Shown here: one piece after another, positions 36,395 to 48,412 of the stretch | How the letters are laid out: the number at the start of each line of letters is the position of its first letter | Position numbering within the stretch: position 1 is the stretch's first letter | Source: Atrina japonica | Taxonomy: Eukaryota > Mollusca > Bivalvia > Pterioida > Pinnidae | NCBI GenBank assembly: GCA_030159075.1 | Contig: BROG01000240.1 | Span: 726,501 to 790,500, forward strand | Direction: 5' to 3' | Length of the DNA stretch: 64,000 nucleotides | The notes under the pieces: generated by a model | Seen by the model: the letters and a program-made list of their open reading frames with translations, nothing else | Told to the model about the DNA's origin: nothing | Databases searched by the model: none | Made by a program: the position numbers and the translations under genes

Positions 36395-36676
36395 TTGAGA
36401 TGTTTGAACTTGACACATGTGTACAGAATGTGTATCTGATCTTGACACATGTGAACAGAATGTGTATCTGAACTTGACACATGTGTACAGAATGTATATC
36501 TGAACTTGAAACATGTGTACAGAATGTGTATCTGAACTTGACATGTGTACAGAATGTGTCTGATCTTGACACATGTGTACAGAATGTGTATCTGAACTTG
36601 ACACATGTGTACAGAATGTGTATCTGAACTTGAAACATGTGTACAGAATGTGTATCTGAACTTGACACATGTGTAC
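36395..36676. repeat. 32-bp minisatellite, about nine units
   Basis: The unit is GACACATGTGTACAGAATGT followed by GTATCTGAACTT. Variants carry GATCTT, GAAACATG or a short ACATG deletion. ACATGTGT makes each unit locally palindromic. Three overlapping minus frames of 115-128 codons are artefacts. Confidence 0.95.
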
Positions 36677-36954
36677 ATGTATGATAGATTATACTGATAA
36701 TTATTTTCACACTAGGTATGACCTGTGATGTTTATTTTCTTATACACATATCCCTACACAATAATTATCTGGCCATCTGTCATTACCTGATCATTAAGTG
36801 ATTGTAAAATAAATAGCATTTTCTAATTGCTGTGGTGGGCTATCAAAAATATATATTTGTTTCTTTGTTGTTATTTGTGGTCAGAAGTAATAACAGTATG
36901 AGGACTACAACACTTAAATATAGTCCTTTTGCTACATAACAAATACAACCTTTA

Positions 36955-38490
36955 CTGTCTAGGACTGATGTGATACACACATACCAAAAACACATACACA
37001 TCTAACCCTGGTCTTTACTGTCTGTCTAGGACTGATTTGATACACACACTGTCACATACCAAAAACACATACACATCTAATCCTGGTCTTTACTGTCTAG
37101 GACTGATCTGATACACACACTGTCACATACCAAAAACACATACACATCTAATCCTGGTCTTTACTGTCTAGGACTGATCTGATACACACACTGTCACATA
37201 CCAAATACACATACACATCTAATCCTGGTCTTTACTGTCTGTCTAGGACTGATTTGATACACACACTGTCACATACCAAATACACATACACATCTAACCC
37301 TGGTGTTTACTGTCTAGGACTGATCTGATACACACACTGTCACATAACAAATACACATACACATCTAATCCTGGTCTTTACTGTCTAGGACTGATCTGAT
37401 ACATACACTGTCACATACCAAATACACATACACATCTAACCCTGGTCTTTACTGTCTGTCTAGGACTGATTTGATACACACACTGTCACATAACAAATAC
37501 ACATACACATCTAACCCTGGTCTTTACTATCTAGGTCTAATTTGATACACACACTGTCACATACCAAATACACATACACATCTAATCCTGGTCTTTACTA
37601 TCTAGGTCTAATTTGATACACACACTGTCACATACCAAATACACATACACATCTAATCATGGTCTTTACTATCTAGGTCTAATTTGATACACACACTGTC
37701 ACATACCAAATACACATACACATCTAATCCTGGTCTTTACTATCTAGGTCTAATTTGATACACACACTGTCACATACCAAATACACATACACATCTAACC
37801 CTGGTCTTTCCTGTCTGTCTAGGACTGATTTGATACATACACTGTCACATACCAAATACACATACACATCTAACCCTGGTCTTTACTATCTGTCTAGGAC
37901 TGATTTGATACATTGACACATACCAAATACACATACACATCTAACCCTGGTCTTTATTTTCTAGGACTGATTTGATACACACACTGTCACATACCAATTA
38001 CACATACACATCTAACCCTGGTCTTTACTGTCTAGGACTGATTTGATACACACACTGTCACATACCAAATACACATACACATCTAACCCTGGTCTTTATT
38101 TTCTATGACTGATTTGATACACACACTGACACATACCAAATACACATACACATCTAACCCTGGTCTTTACTGTCTAGGACTGATCTGATACACACAGACA
38201 CATAACAAATACACATACACATCTAACCCTGGTCTTAACTGTCTAGGACTGATCTGATACACACAGACACATAACAAATACACATACACATCTAACCCTG
38301 GTCTTTACTGTCTAGGTCTAATTTGATACACACAGACACATAACAAATACACATCTAACCCTGGTCTTTACTTTCTAGGACTGATTTGATACACACACTG
38401 TCACATACCAAATACACATATAATCTAACCCTGGTCTTTATTTTCTAGGACTGATTTGATACACATAAACTGTCACATAACAAATACACA
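36955..38490. repeat. 71/75-bp satellite, about 21 units
   Basis: The unit is TCTAGGACTGATTTGATACA, CACACTGTCACATACCAAAT, ACACATACACATCTAACCCT, GGTCTTTACTG; an optional TCTG gives the 75-bp form. Subtypes with TCTAGGTCTAATTTG (37.5-37.75 kb) and with a shortened CACAGACACATAACAAA (38.2-38.35 kb) form local runs. Confidence 0.97.
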
Positions 38491-38815
38491 CCTTAATGGA
38501 CCCTTACCACAATCACACATAGCCTACATACCTTAAGTAACCCAGTTTTAATTGTGAAGTTCTACATGCATGTACTACAGTAGTATTCAGAAATAACAAA
38601 TGACCAACAATCCATGAAGTTTTTTCTTGATTTAGTATTTTTAAAAATACCTGTACAGTAGTTGTATATGATATTTTGACCTAATTTGTACCAGCTCATC
38701 AAAACAGTGAAGTGGGGATCCCTTGTGAATTAATAGGATAAATACTTCTCTGAGCAGCTCATTTCTTATCTGCTGTTTAAAAATAGTACAAATAGCAATC
38801 CAAAACTTCAACATT
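38491..38815. other. Unique sequence
   Basis: The minus-strand frame 38641-39129 (162 codons) runs through the CA repeat below and has no domain outside it. Confidence 0.45.
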
Positions 38816-38920
38816 GTACACACACACACACACACACACCCTACACACACCCCTACACACATGCACACACACAAACACATGCATGCATGCACACACACAC
38901 ACACGCACACACGCACACTT
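38816..38920. repeat. (CA)n-rich microsatellite
   Basis: CA runs interrupted by CCCTACACAC, ATGCATGCATGC and ACACGCACAC. Confidence 0.95.
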
Positions 38921-39396
38921 ATACATGAACTGTGTTTTATAGTTGTAAGGGAGCTGGATCCCTCCTTATTGCAAACTACATATTGCATGATTTGTAAAAT
39001 ACATGTGTATAAAACTTGTAAAAGGATCAATTCTACAGCAATGTCTTCCAGGATATATTGATCTGATTTACATGTACTGACATTTATACATATAAACATG
39101 TATGCAAATTCTGAATATTTATCTTTCAACAGATCCTGAAAATCATTTTTGTTTTTTTAATTTATTATCCCTCAGGTGTGCTAGTTACAGGTAGCTGATC
39201 TTATTTCAAAGAACAAATTATATATACCTGTACAACACAATGATTTAATCTTAATCATATTACTCCACAGTATACATACATAGTCCTTCAGGTGCTTTTA
39301 CTAATTTCCTGTATATATATTTTATACCTATATGTATGTTCATATGTACTTCTGTCTCCTGCAGATAGGAAAGTACAATATCTGGTGTAATTTTTC
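38921..39396. other. Unique sequence
   Basis: No feature recognised. Confidence 0.4.
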
Positions 39397-39503
39397 AGGC
39401 CTTTTTCTAGTTTTCACCTGGCCGAATATTCGGCTCCATTCCCAATGCAAAAATGATTTTCTCAATTTGATGACAAAAATTCCTAATTTGGTACAGAGAC
39501 TGC
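39397..39503. mobile_element. Dispersed element shared with 23.07 kb
   Basis: CCGAATATTCGGCTCCATTC and ACAAAAATTCCTAATTTGG correspond to the copy at 23066-23175. CCGAATATTCGG is itself a perfect 12-bp palindrome. Confidence 0.5.
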
Positions 39504-40277
39504 GATTGTACTGCAATATAAATTGATGCAGGGGGGAATGTATCCTTCATATTTCGATTTACAGATGTGCAAACTATTTTCAAATTCACTGTAAAATTCC
39601 TAATTGTGTGGCAGCTGGAAGATTTACAGAAATTTGCAGCAAAAGTACCATACCTAAAATTACTTGTTAACGTAGGTGTAAAAATGCAGGAAAACTGTAA
39701 TTTAGTTATCAATTTTTTTTTTCGGCTATGATAGTGCATTACCAGTATGATAATATTTCACCTTTTTAATAACAGTAAACTTTAGCATTGCAATTTTTAA
39801 CCACACACACGTAATTTGTGTAAAATTGCTCGTCATTTCATGCAATATTACTTCAAACATTTATGTGGCAGATGACATTACCGAACAGCTGTGCAGGCTC
39901 ATCTGTCTATTAATAAGATGCACTTACTTCTGCATTCACAATGTTTTTATGATTCCCAGTAATTTATCATTTTTCTTTGAATTTCCATGGCAACTCAAAG
40001 CTTGATCTATACATGCTCCTTATAATATAACTCTGTCAGTTGGAAGTAGACTATACATAGATTGGTCTCCACCTTTCCTTTTTTCCTGGAGCTGAAACAA
40101 ACACCAAAATTCATTTTTTTTTTATATTCAATTCAATTTCTATTCAAATATTTGTCTTTTGAATTTTTCTATGTGTAATTTTTACTTCATTCCCAAAATT
40201 ACTCTTGGAATTCTTTAATAACCTAAAATAAATCAATCTATATCAATTACTGTTCATTTATCATTCTCAGGTACAGC
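39504..40277. other. Unique sequence
   Basis: No feature recognised. Confidence 0.4.
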
Positions 40278-40470
40278 ATACCTGGAAATTCATGTATCAT
40301 TTTGTTTTATCGCCCTTTTTTGGCAGAAAACATATTCACCCTATCTTAAATATACCCTAAATAACTTTAGTCTCATATATTGCATGTATCTGTGCTTTAG
40401 TTAGTGAGCTAGACAATATTTCATTCCCATTTTCAATTTGCCCTCTCACATAAGGGCGAAAATGTATATC
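40278..40470. mobile_element. Possible ATACCTGGAA MITE, incomplete
   Basis: The left end ATACCTGGAAATTCATGT resembles the MITE at 34773. A degenerate opposite end, AAGGGCGAAAATGTATAT, falls within the duplicated block that follows. Confidence 0.35.
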
Positions 40471-40579
40471 TGTACTTCAGTAAGTAAGCTAGAAAATATT
40501 TCATTCCCATTTTCAATTTGCCCTCTCACATAAGGGCAAAAAATGGTGAAAAATTTAATGGGAGCAAAATCAGTATACA

Positions 40580-40637
<58 letters not shown>

Positions 40638-41084
40638 CAATATTTGAATGCCAAAAATTTGAAAATAAATTAAAACACATGCATAAAATGTCCTTGACAT
40701 TGTTTAAATTGAAAGCAATGATTGTTTTCAACTGAATTAACTATTGTGAATCTACATGTACATCCTTTCATCACTTTTACATTCAATGTTTATAACAGCC
40801 GACTCACGTAATTTTTTGCATAAATAATAATGACGGCTGATTATCTGAATGAAAGTACACCAAGCAGGCATTTCAATTTCAACTTTCTTAGTATATAAAG
40901 TATCTCGCGATATCAGCTGTATTTCATTCCCATTTTCAATTTGCCCTCTCACATAAGGGCGAAAATGTATATCTGTGCTTCAGTAAGTAAGCTAGAAAAT
41001 ATTTCATTCCCATTTTCAATTTGCCCTCTCACATAAGGGCAAAAAATGGTGAAAAATTTAATGGGAGCAAAATCAGTATACAGT

Positions 41085-41122
<38 letters not shown>

Positions 41123-41422
41123 CAATATTTGAATGCCAAAAATTTGAAAATAAATTAAAACACATGCATAAAATGTCCTTGACATTGTTTAAATTGAAAG
41201 CAATGATTGTTTTCGATTGTTTTTGTATCACTGAATTAACTATTGTGAATCTACATGTACATCCTTTCATCACTTTTACATTCAATGTTTATAACAGCCG
41301 ACTCACGTAATTTTCTGCATAAATAATAATGACAGCTGATTATCTGAATGAAAGTACATCAAGCAGGCATTTCAATTTCAACTTTCTTAGTACATAAAGT
41401 ATCTCGCGATATCAGCTGTAAG
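40418..41422. repeat. ~503-bp direct tandem duplication
   Basis: The two copies run 40418-40920 and 40921-41422 and agree nearly base for base, from ATTTCATTCCCATTTTCAAT to TCTCGCGATATCAGCTGT. They differ in the length of an internal (TA)n (about 40582-40634 versus 41087-41118), a small insertion near 41216, and scattered substitutions. Each copy contains two further ~79-bp repeats around GTAAGTAAGCTAGAAAATAT. High identity suggests a recent event. Confidence 0.93.
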
Positions 41423-41568
41423 TAGTACGTGATATGTAAAGTACCGGTATCTCACTGTATCACTTGGTAACTATGATTTCTAAGTATATCCAATGTGAAC
41501 ATTGTAAACAGTGATATCGTAATACATAAATACTTTAATGTATCAATTGTAAATACATGTAAACCACT

Positions 41569-41659
41569 TTATCTCATCAACCCCTGAAAAACAATGGACT
41601 CTGCTGTAAATCAATTACTTAGACCAGTCCAAATGTGTCTTTAGGGGTGAATGAGTTAA
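41569..41659. mobile_element. 91-bp TTAA palindromic element, copy 7
   Basis: TTATCTCATCAACCCCTGAA start (one change in the TTAA) and TTTAGGGGTGAATGAGTTAA end; otherwise near-consensus. Confidence 0.85.
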
Positions 41660-41792
41660 ACAGTGGATTTCTGAATACATACTGTATCTCACAATATTAC
41701 TTCAGTGATCAAGTACATAAAATATCTCAGTACTGTAAACGTGGACTCTTATGTGTTGGGGTAATTCACACAAAATACGTGAAGAGTTTTTC

Positions 41793-41898
41793 ATGTAAAT
41801 TAACCCCGCATATACCAGTTCCACAGTAAGTGTGCTAAGAAAAATCATTTGATACAGAACTGGTCACAGTAAGATGTGACATCACGTAAAAAAACCCT
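41793..41898. mobile_element. Single-unit copy of the 10.5-kb dispersed element
   Basis: ATGTAAATTAACCCCGCATA, one unit ATATACCAGTTCCACAGTAA-GTGTGCTAAG, then ACTGGTCACAGTAAGATGTG and CACGTAAA. It matches both flanks of the 29-bp array at 10463-10912. Confidence 0.7.
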
Positions 41899-42029
41899 AC
41901 ATGTATGGTTTTGTATAAGAAATTATACGCGTAAACGCGTAATTAACAACATGCGGAAAACTCCATATTTACAGTATATCAGATGTAAGTACTGATAAAC
42001 AGTGATATATTAGTACATAATAGTATCTC

Positions 42030-43210
42030 AGCTTTCACTAGTGACATTGGTCTTGGGCGGGCTCTCAATGTATCTGAACTTTTATAAGATATACTGACAC
42101 TGATATCGGCCTTTTAGAGGCTCTATACATTCACTACTGACACTGACTTTTTAGAGGCTCTCAACATTCACTTATGACACTGGCCTTTTAGAAGCTCTCA
42201 ACATTTACTATTGACACTGGCCTTTTTGAGGCTCTAAACATTCACTACTGACACTGGCATTTTGAACACTCTCAACATTCACAACTGACACTGGCCTTTT
42301 AGAGGCTCTAAACATTCACTACTGACACTGGCCTTTTAGAGGCTCTAAACATTCACTACTGACACTGACCTTTTAGAAGCTCTAAACATTCATTACTGAC
42401 ACTGGCCTTTTAGAGGCTCTAAACATTCACTACTGACACTGACCTTTTAGAGGCTTTAAACATTCACTACTGACACTGGCCTTTAGAAGCTCTAAACATT
42501 CACAAATGACACTGGCATTTTAGAGGCTCTAAACATTCACTACTGACACTGGCCTTTTAGAAGCTCTAAACATTCACTACTGACACTGGCATTTTAGAGG
42601 CTCTAAACATTCACCACTGATACTGACCTTTTAGATGTTCTCAACATTCACTACTGACACTGACCTTTTAGAGGCTCTAAACATTCACGACTGCCACTGA
42701 CCTTTTAGATGCTCTCAACATTCACTACTGACACCGACCTTTAAGAGGCTCTAAACATTCACTACTGACACTGACCTTTTAGAGGCTCTAAACATTCACT
42801 ACTGACACTGGCCTTTTAGAAGCTCTAAACATTCACCACTGATACTGACCTTTTAGAGGCTCTAAACATTCACTACTGACACTGGCCTTTTAGAGGCTCT
42901 TAACAATCACTACTGACACTGACCTTTTAGAAGCTCTAAACATTCACTACTGACACTGGCATTTTAGAGGCTCTAAACATTCACTACTGACACTGACCTT
43001 TTAGAAGCTCTAAACATTCACTACTGACACTGGCATTTTAGAGGCTCTAAACATTCACTACTGACACTGACCTTTTAGAGGCTCTAAACATTCACTACTG
43101 ACACTGGCCTTTTAAACACTCTCAACATTCACTACTGACACTGGCCTTTTAGAGGCTCTAAACATTCACTACTGACATTGACATTTTAGAGGCTGTCAAC
43201 TTTCACTAGA
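42030..43210. repeat. 37-bp satellite (second, unrelated), about 32 units
   Basis: The unit is ACTGACACTGGCCTTTTAGA followed by GGCTCTAAACATTCACT. Variants carry GACCTTTTAG, GGCATTTTAG, AAGCTC or GATGTTCTC. Units at the left end are more diverged. Confidence 0.97.
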
Positions 43211-43732
43211 TTAACAACATTTTTATACCTACAGAACAGCTGTTAATACACAGAGGGAACTGAGGTTATATCATTGACTAATGCAAAACTGTTAACTATT
43301 ATAACATGTTCAGTAAAGTTCAGTCCATCTTGTAACATCAGCAGTCAATTTTTTGATGCAACTCAAGCTTCCTGGGAAATTTTAAGATAGACATGAAACT
43401 CAATAAAGGTTGTCCACAGTGTGACATCAGTCCTTTGATTTATTTTCATTGTCAAACACAATTTAATATCAAATTAATTACAGCTTAACAGACTTGTAAA
43501 AATATAATTTAACAAAAAACATGATGGATCGTTTTTACCTCTAGCCATATTAGAGGGATCATTCATTGGAAATTCAAATACAGAAAATGAAATAAAAACA
43601 TTATAGTAATGACATCTGGAAGATATATCTGAATATGGCTACTAAACAAACAGATATAGAAGATAATCAACTAATATCCCATAAAACCTGTAAAACTTGA
43701 AAAACATTTTTTAAAATGTCAATTTCCTTTAC
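43211..43732. other. Unique sequence
   Basis: No feature recognised. Confidence 0.4.
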
Positions 43733-43831
43733 TTAATTCATCAACCCCTGAAAAACAATGGAATCTTTTGTATTGTAAATAAATGACTAATAAAAGACCA
43801 GTCCAAATGTTTTTTAGGAGTGAATGATTAA
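43733..43831. mobile_element. 91-bp TTAA palindromic element, copy 8
   Basis: TTAATTCATCAACCCCTGAA start; two small insertions (TTGTATTGTAAAT, AATAAAAGACC) make it 99 bp. Confidence 0.75.
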
Positions 43832-44355
43832 AAAAAAGTAATTTCCACAGATGCAATGCATGGGTATATGGTGGTATATAGCAAAGAGATAGAATTTCTT
43901 ATTGATTTGCATATCAGGGAAGGGCTGTGTTGGGCTGATGCATCTCCAGTATATCTTAAACACAATGTAACCATGACACCTGTGGTTTTACAAATTTTCC
44001 CAGCAAATGAAAACAACACTTATCAAGAAATCAAACAAAATACAATTTTGTTTATAAATGCTTTGTGAACAAGAAACATTAATGTAGGTTGTAAGTTTCC
44101 AGTCTTCTATCTAATGAAATTGGAATGACATGAAAAAACTATGAAAAAGGATTTATGAGACAAATATGTACTTAATTATGATTCCATAAAACATTTTTTG
44201 TGCGGTAGACCTTTACTTCTGACCTTTAGCTTTCTGGGATATTAATAGGATATTGCCCTGCTTAATAATATTGACACAGGTTTGATATTTAATCCATCAC
44301 ATTTACTGGCTTGCTAAACATTGTTGTATCTTCTCTTACTCTCATCCAAGATCAT
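43832..44355. other. Unique sequence
   Basis: Two opposed 63-70-codon frames at 43828-44068; neither has a known domain. Confidence 0.35.
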
Positions 44356-44444
44356 TTAACCCATCCACCCCTAAAGATAATTTGGACTGATCTAAGTAAC
44401 TGATTTACAGAAGAGTCCATTTTTTCCAGGGGTTGATAAGTTAA
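44356..44444. mobile_element. 91-bp TTAA palindromic element, copy 9
   Basis: Opposite orientation: TTAACCCATCCACCCCTAAA start and CCAGGGGTTGATAAGTTAA end. Confidence 0.83.
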
Positions 44445-45320
44445 ATATCAGTATCTACATGAGTTGTTTTCATTATGATATGTTTGTAAAAGAAAATGCA
44501 TAAATTTGTCCCGATATATACATGTATATCATTTCACCTTTTAATTGGGAAAGGATATACATGTTTGCAGTATTAGCAAAATGGGAAAAAATACCCTTTT
44601 CTGGGAAATAAGACATTCCTCTGGGGCAAGAACCTTTTAATTACTGTAAATTTCATCTGAAAAATTTACAGAAAAGTGTGCAGGAGTCAATTTCTCCTCA
44701 ACTGTGTGTTTAAAAAATAAAATGGACAAATTTGTCCTGCTCATTTTCTATATATATGTAGTTTTGATATACGCACAAATTATTTTCTCCTCGATTATAT
44801 GTTTAAAAACAGAAACTGATCAAAATTGGAGCCGTACATGTTCTCCTTATCAGTGGCATGACAAATAAATTAGCCTGCAATATTGACATGCTGTCAACTT
44901 TTACCTGGGATGTTAAATATCAGCATTTGCTAGGTGTCACTTTATCGGATCATTTATCTCATTGTCACTAACATGCATTGTTAAAGTGTCCACGTGAGGG
45001 ACATTCTCTGAAAAGAAACACAATAATGTTCATTTATATAAAAGCAAATGTTACAAGAATCTGTTGTATTATTGAATTTACAAAAAGTCCCTCCGATTAT
45101 ATGCAATTAGTAAAATGTAATTTTACAAGTATTCTTTTGTGTGGCTGAACTACAATGATGACTTATTTTCACCAGTCCTTCCCTCCATTGTAAAGATTGG
45201 CATTAAACTTATACATAGTGGAAATCTGGGGCCCATTGCCATCAAACTTTCAAATTTAGTCTTCTAATTCATCATCCTATGTTTTGACATCATATAAAGG
45301 TTATCAAATCCTAAAGTAAA
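44445..45320. other. Mostly unique sequence
   Basis: 44520-44640 may be an inverted, diverged relative of the element at 23066 (TTTTGCTAATAC, TTTTTTCCCATTTT on the minus strand). A GGGGCCCATTGCCATCAAAC phrase at 45230 resembles those at 20077 and 60397. Confidence 0.35.
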
Positions 45321-45349
45321 GTAAGTTCAAAGAATGTGTATGAGTATTG

Positions 45350-45760
45350 AACCTGTACTGGTCAAGGACCAGTTGCCAGCTAGAACCAGAAGCCTGCTAT
45401 GGTGTGAATTCATCTTTAGTGTGTACCACGACAATATTTTTTTTCCTTCTGCTTGAGAATAATGTCCATCAACAGATGATTGATCAAAACAAATCTCACA
45501 AAATTGTGTTCTATATAGCCAAAATCATGTATAAAATAGCCAGCTACTGGTTCTGGACCAGTAGTATACACTTTGTCTTGTGGACAAGACTTAAAACTAA
45601 GGTCCTGTGTCAAGACAGGTGTAGCATGTTGAAGAATCCTCACTGTATTGGCATCAGTCTGTAGCACAGATCAAAATTTCCTGCACTTCACCTAATACTG
45701 GTAACATCTCCATATCAGTGAAAAATTCTTGGTGGGATGTAGCAATGAAATTTTATCTTA
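45350..45760 (+). mobile_element. SINE 3' body with a preceding inverted repeat
   Basis: 45600-45750 carries GAAGAATCCTCACTGTATTG, CATCAGTCTGTAGCACAGAT, ACATCTCCATATCAGTGAAA and TTCTTGGTGGGATGTA, in the order seen at 8.4 and 19.0 kb. Before it, GGACCAGTTGCCAGCTAGAACC is reprised as inverted AGCTACTGGTTCTGGACC near 45540. The 105-codon frame crossing this region is not a gene. Confidence 0.55.
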
Positions 45761-45796
45761 CAGTAACATATGCGTCAATCTACAATGTCTTCTCCC

Positions 45797-45876
45797 TAAC
45801 AATGGACTCTGCACAGAGTGCTGTAAATGAATGACTTAGACCAGTCCAAATGTGTCTCTAGGGGTGAATGACTTGA
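45797..45876. mobile_element. 91-bp TTAA palindromic element, copy 10 (partial)
   Basis: Begins within the family at AACAATGGACTCTGC and ends CTAGGGGTGAATGACTT; the left arm is lost. Confidence 0.7.
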
Positions 45877-45899
45877 ACTACACAAATCTCAGGTTTACT

Positions 45900-46110
45900 T
45901 GACATTTCATAGCTTTACAAAGCTAAGATTTGACTGTTTCAGATTTTTTAGCTCTATGAAGCTAAGATTTGACTGAAAAAATGGGATTTCGGTGCTCTAC
46001 AAAGCTAAGATCTAACTGTTTGGATTTCGGAGCTCTACAAAGCTAAGATTTGACTGTTTGGATTTCGGAGCTCTACAAAGCTAAGATTTGACTGTTTGGT
46101 GTCAAGTTTG
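45900..46110. repeat. 38-bp tandem repeat, five units
   Basis: The unit is ATTTCGGAGCTCTACAAAGC followed by TAAGATTTGACTGTTTGG. The last two units are identical; the first three are diverged. Confidence 0.92.
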
Positions 46111-46251
46111 TACTGACTGAATAAACAAAGCATCTATAATGCATTCCAATACATCTAAATAATAGCAATCTCCTGACAGATCGTGTAAACAAAAGAAATT
46201 AGGAATATAACAGTCATTATCAGAGGTTAGTTTACTACATTAATAAGGTAC

Positions 46252-46456
46252 CTTTGGGTTTTCACAGAGTTGTGATACAATACATGTACCTTGTAAATTC
46301 TCTGCAGCATTATGACACAGAATCACCTGATCGTCTATTTCTGTTATAAAGGACAGGTGAGATACATGTCCATGAAATGTAAAAATAGAGATATAAATTT
46401 TATGTATTTGATAATATGTCACCTCGCATATGATGTCATCTAGTAAATCTTTAAAA
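46252..46456 (-). CDS. Candidate protein-coding exon, unrecognised
   Basis: On the minus strand a pyrimidine-rich acceptor (CCTTTTCACTTGGGATTTCCTACCAG is the region; AG at 46458-46457) precedes 205 bp open in one frame. The segment ends at CCCAAAG before GTACCT (GT at 46251-46250); an alternative donor is TTACAAG before GTACAT at 46290. The reading includes FKDLLDDIICEVTYY, then HVSHLSFITEIDD and VILCHNAAENLQG, with mixed, non-repetitive composition unlike the satellite frames. The frame enters with two codon bases from the previous exon and leaves in phase 0. I do not recognise the family. The frame extends from 46515 to a stop at 46240, so it could also be chance; neighbouring exons were not found. 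Confidence 0.25.
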
Positions 46457-46519
46457 CTGGTAGGAAATCCCAAGTGAAAAGGACAGGTGAACAGGATGTT
46501 TTTACCGTGACTCAAATTT

Positions 46520-47627
46520 TTACCTTAATTTTATTATTCTTTGGTGAACATGTTTACCTGTTGATTAGTCAAAAACAAATGTAAAATTTCAGGCTTACGA
46601 GATGACCCCTGCATCTGTAATCAGATTTTATAAATAGTATGGAAATTGACCCAACAGGATATTACCTCAGTCAGTTAAAAATAAAACAAACTCATCAAGA
46701 TGTTGATTAAAACAAGAAAAAATAAACAAATGTGTAAAGCATCGTTATAATGTCCCTCCCCCCTTTGTTTGCCACCTCACTCAACACCGCAACTTCAATG
46801 ATGTCCACATTTCCAATTTTCCTTTCCTTTTCATTTATCTGAAGATGTCACCATGTGGATGATAACATTATATGTTTTACATTTAACTAAATGTCATTTT
46901 TATTAGAGGAAGAGAGAGAAAATGTTTTGATTTCAGTCAGAGACTTGTATTGTTAAATTACTCTCTCTCTCCCTCCCTTTCTCTCTCTCTGTTATAACTA
47001 TAATTGTGTTTTGATTAAGCTTACTTAGTCACCAGTTGAACAGATCTCTCTCTCAATTAATAGTTTATATTATGAATAATAAAAGTTAAAAATTCTACTG
47101 TAACCTTAAATTAAATAAGATCAAGAGTGAAAAGGTCAAATTATATAAATCATTTAAATTCTTAGGTCATATGCGTCAGAATATGACATCATATTCACTG
47201 AATAAATAAATGTCTTGCCCTAATGAAATTCATTTTGGTGTCCGCTACAAACCATGGAAGCCCTTTGTTGGGAACTACTGCACGTAAAATAAAAGATATT
47301 TCTCTGCAAATGTAATGACAGAGCAAAAGCTTGTGATGGAGAAATTATGCATGGTCACAGCTGAAGTTATGCAAATGCAAGTATCAGAAAGCGCATTTAC
47401 ATATTGGGACTACATTTTTTACCAAATTTACGACAAAAGATTGACATTTGGTCGAAACTCTGCATGTCATTTGAAGAAGAAACTATACCGGACAGTGGCC
47501 TTGTAATCTACGAGTCCCTGGTAGGGTTTTATAATAGAAACCACAAAAATATTTTTGAAATACATATTGCTTTTGTAGGTTTGTTTCTTAGTTGATATCA
47601 TTTTTACATTCCTCCAAGAACTTTCCA
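46520..47627. other. Unique sequence
   Basis: CT-rich tracts at 46963-46993. Overlapping 63-codon plus frames at 47315-47595 have mixed composition but no recognisable domain or convincing splice pair. Confidence 0.35.
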
Positions 47628-47719
47628 TTAACCCAACCACCCCTAAAGACACATATTTGGACTTGTCTAAGTGATTGATTTACAGAAGAGTCCATTATTT
47701 TCAAGGGTAGATGAGTTAA
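47628..47719. mobile_element. 91-bp TTAA palindromic element, copy 11
   Basis: Opposite orientation: TTAACCCAACCACCCCTAAA start and AAGGGTAGATGAGTTAA end. Confidence 0.8.
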
Positions 47720-47749
47720 TCTGAAGATGTCATCAGTTACTCTATGTGG

Positions 47750-48108
47750 ATGATTTTTGTTTGTTTGATTGTTACTTTACAGCCTGTCAAGAATTTTTGT
47801 CTTTTTTGGAGATGTCAGTCGCTTTAGGGTGAGGTGCCATAAAATTTAATCTGTGCTCTGGACTGACACCAATGTCATAAAATGAATCTCAGTTTTAAGT
47901 CTCATCTGAAAGACCTGTCGCTTTAGGGTGAGGTGCCATAAAATTTAACCTTTCCTTTGGACTGACACCAATGTCATAAAATGAATCTCTGTTTTAAGTC
48001 TCATCTGAAAGACCTGTGCAGGGCTCAAACCTGCAATGATAGGATGTGAGGGGCTTTGTGGTATTTAAGTATGATGCTCAAATAACGCAGCCAAGAGGCC
48101 CCTACATT
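47750..48108 (-). mobile_element. SINE with class II tRNA-like head and internal 99-bp duplication
   Basis: On the minus strand the head is GGCCTCTTGGCTGCGTTATT near 48105, with box B GCAGGTTTGAGCCCTGC near 48020. The body block TCGCTTTAGGGTGAGGTGCC ... CTCATCTGAAAGACCTG is present twice in tandem (47819-47917 and 47918-48016). The tail side includes ATGTCAGTC and GCCTGTCAAGAATTTTTG as in its relatives. Confidence 0.75.
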
Positions 48109-48109
48109 T

Positions 48110-48412
48110 GAATAATGTACTTGTGAATAATATACATGAACATATACAAGTAAATGATATATCAGTGAATAATATACATGTGAATAATATACAAGTTAAT
48201 TGTATGCCGATGAATAATGTACTTGTGAATAATATACCAGTGAATGATTTAGCAGTGAATACAATACATGTGAATAATATACAAGTGAATAATATACAAG
48301 TGAATAATATATAAGTGAATTGTATGCCACTGAATAATGTACTTGTGAATAATATACCAGTGAATGATTTAGCAGTGAATAAAATACATGTGAATAATAT
48401 ACAAGTGATCAA
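48110..48412. repeat. 15-bp minisatellite, about 20 units
   Basis: The unit is GTGAATAATATACAA, with variants AATGATTTAGCA, AATTGTATGCC and AATAATGTACTT. An approximately 120-bp higher-order block (GTATGCC...GAATAATGTACTTGTG...GATTTAGCAGTG) occurs twice. It adjoins the head of the SINE at 47750-48108. Confidence 0.95.

Larger units (their letters stand above)
41423..42029. repeat. Degenerate repeats around GTATCTCA...GTAAATAC
   Basis: Phrases such as AAAGTACCGGTATCTCACTG, TAAAATATCTCAGTACTGTA and AATAGTATCTCAGC recur irregularly and look like an eroded array. The 91-bp element (41569-41659) and the dispersed element (41793-41898) are inserted in it. Confidence 0.4.

Noticed and set aside
36314..36710. 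Three overlapping minus frames of 115-128 codons
   Set aside because: 32-bp minisatellite read in three frames.
38641..39129. 162-codon minus-strand frame
   Set aside because: Its central part is the CA microsatellite (Cys-Val repeats) and the flanks have no recognisable domain.
48065..48412. 115-codon minus frame and 68-codon plus frame
   Set aside because: 15-bp (5-codon) repeat with no stops in these frames.
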